Origin: an uncultured Collinsella sp.
GTDB lineage: Bacteria > Actinomycetota > Coriobacteriia > Coriobacteriales > Coriobacteriaceae
Reading direction: 5' to 3'
Length of the DNA stretch: 6,019 nt
Assembly: GCA_900551305.1 (NCBI GenBank)
Contig: URVK01000110.1
Location: 1-6,019, forward strand
Numbering within the stretch: position 1 is the first letter of the stretch; each line of letters opens with the position of its first letter. The position numbers and the translations under genes are program-made. Shown piece by piece: positions 5,358 through 6,019 of this stretch. The notes beneath the pieces are model-generated. The model was not told the origin of the DNA and ran no database searches. It saw nothing but the letters and a program-made list of their open reading frames with translations.

Positions 5358-5388
5358 GCTCGCGAAATTATATGAACGAGTGTTCATT
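5344..5388 (+). promoter_or_regulatory. Third ArsR operator (O3) with possible weak promoter for the ATPase
   Basis: ATATGA (5370-5375), an 8-base spacer and TCAT (5384-5387) repeat the design of O1 and O2. The inner dyad is perfect: ATGAAC (5372-5377), GAGT, GTTCAT (5382-5387). A weak promoter can be drawn as TTGCCG (5344-5349), an 18-base spacer and TTATAT (5368-5373), which the operator would cover. The ribosome site GGGAGGA (5398-5404) follows. The operator match is strong; the promoter is tentative. Confidence 0.65.
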
Positions 5389-5412
5389 CATTCAAATGGG
5401 AGGATACGAGTC

Positions 5413-6019
5413 ATGGCCACCGCCGACCCCAAAAAGAAAAAGAAGAAGCGCAAGAAAAAAGAATCACTCGAGCATAAGCGCAACCGCATCCTGGTAGCGC
5501 TGGGCATTTTTGCCGTGGTGTACGCCCTCGATGAGCTCGGCACCCTCACTGCCGCATTCGGCACCCCGGGCGACATCTACGCCAGCTTTGTGCTGTTCCT
5601 CGTGCCGTTTTTGATTGCCGGCTACGACGTACTGCAAAAGGCATTCAATAACATCCGCCGCGGCAAGGCCTTCGACGAGAGCTTCCTCATGGCCGTCGCG
5701 ACCATCGGCGCGTTTGCCATGGTGCTCTTCCCCGATACCGACCCGCACATGGCCGAAGGCGCCGCCGTCATGCTGTTCTACCAGGTAGGCGAGCTGTTTC
5801 AGGCGTACGCCGTGGGCAAGAGCCGCAAGTCGATCAGTGCCATGATGGACATCGCGCCCGACTACGCTAACGTCGAGCAGCCCGACGGCACACTCGAGCA
5901 GGTCTTCCCCGATGACATCGCCGTCGGCACCGTGATCGTGGTCAAGCCCGGTGAGCGCGTGCCTATCGACGGCGTCATCGTCGAAGGCGAAACCCAGCTC
6001 GACACCGCCGCACTCACGG
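5413..6019 (+). CDS. Heavy-metal translocating P1B-type ATPase (Zn/Cd/Pb type), 3'-truncated
   Basis: The frame is open from ATG 5413 to the window end (202 residues) and lacks a stop, so the gene continues beyond the window. The start is set by GGGAGGA at 5398-5404, eight bases upstream. The protein opens with a lysine-rich tail (about ten Lys/Arg at 7-16) instead of an HMA domain. Hydrophobic helices follow around 25-45, 56-76, 89-106 and 114-134. FDESFLMAVATIGAFA (87-102) and EGAAVMLFYQVGELFQAYAVGKSRKSI (115-141) are characteristic of the CadA/ZntA-type family, as are MDIAPDYANV (145-154) and KPGERVPIDG (178-187). The last residues, LDTAALT, lie just before the expected TGES loop of the actuator domain. 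The pump exports divalent soft metals across the membrane using ATP; the phosphorylation site (DKTG) is beyond the window. With the SmtB-like repressor, zinc or cadmium is the likely substrate. Confidence 0.93.
   Translation, partial: MATADPKKKKKKRKKKESLEHKRNRILVALGIFAVVYALDELGTLTAAFGTPGDIYASFVLFLVPFLIAGYDVLQKAFNNIRRGKAFDESFLMAVATIGAFAMVLFPDTDPHMAEGAAVMLFYQVGELFQAYAVGKSRKSISAMMDIAPDYANVEQPDGTLEQVFPDDIAVGTVIVVKPGERVPIDGVIVEGETQLDTAALT

Overview
The window looks like chromosomal DNA from a GC-rich actinobacterium. A Coriobacteriia member such as Collinsella is the best guess, from the roughly 60-65% GC of the housekeeping genes (hand-counted blocks), the gene set, and the AbiEi-like/DUF559-like protein type. 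The genus is an inference from style, not a search result.

Layout. (1) 1-368, plus strand: 3' part of a YaiI/YqxD (DUF188) family gene, ending in a strong hairpin terminator. (2) 371-474: two diverged, oppositely oriented copies of one palindromic repeat between convergent genes. (3) 475-1563, minus strand: a multi-pass metal permease, probably of the putative manganese transporter/ArsP_2 type, with a His-rich cytosolic or exposed loop. Its promoter (TTGGCA-N16-TACAAT) is overlaid by CCTAG/CTAGG half-sites. (4) 1736-2704, plus strand: a DEDDh 3'-5' exonuclease-domain protein, divergent from the permease. (5) About 2790-4590: an AT-richer stretch (about 32-52% GC in sampled 60-base blocks) carrying one 396-residue protein with an AbiEi-like N-terminal part and a DUF559/Vsr-like PD-(D/E)XK nuclease fold. 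It is followed at once by a 254-bp element bounded by 44-bp inverted repeats (36/44 match). This is the likely acquired part of the window. (6) 4592-6019, plus strand: a zinc-type heavy-metal efflux operon with an ArsR/SmtB repressor, a free-standing 72-residue HMA metal-binding protein, and a P-type ATPase that runs off the end.

How the genes work together. The metal operon is the clearest system. A consensus promoter (TTGACA-N16-TATAAT) is embedded in a near-perfect 24-bp inverted repeat made of two ATATGA-N8-TCATAT operators. The repressor keeps the complete alpha-5 zinc ligand set known from SmtB. A third operator of the same design sits directly before the ATPase gene, after a GC-rich hairpin that could terminate the upstream transcript. 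The repressor and HMA protein on one side and the ATPase on the other may therefore be tuned separately by one regulator. The ATPase has no N-terminal metal-binding domain but starts with a lysine-rich tail, while the small acidic HMA protein is encoded just upstream, which suggests the two work together in trans. The permease and the P-type ATPase make this neighbourhood rich in metal handling, split by the acquired nuclease island.
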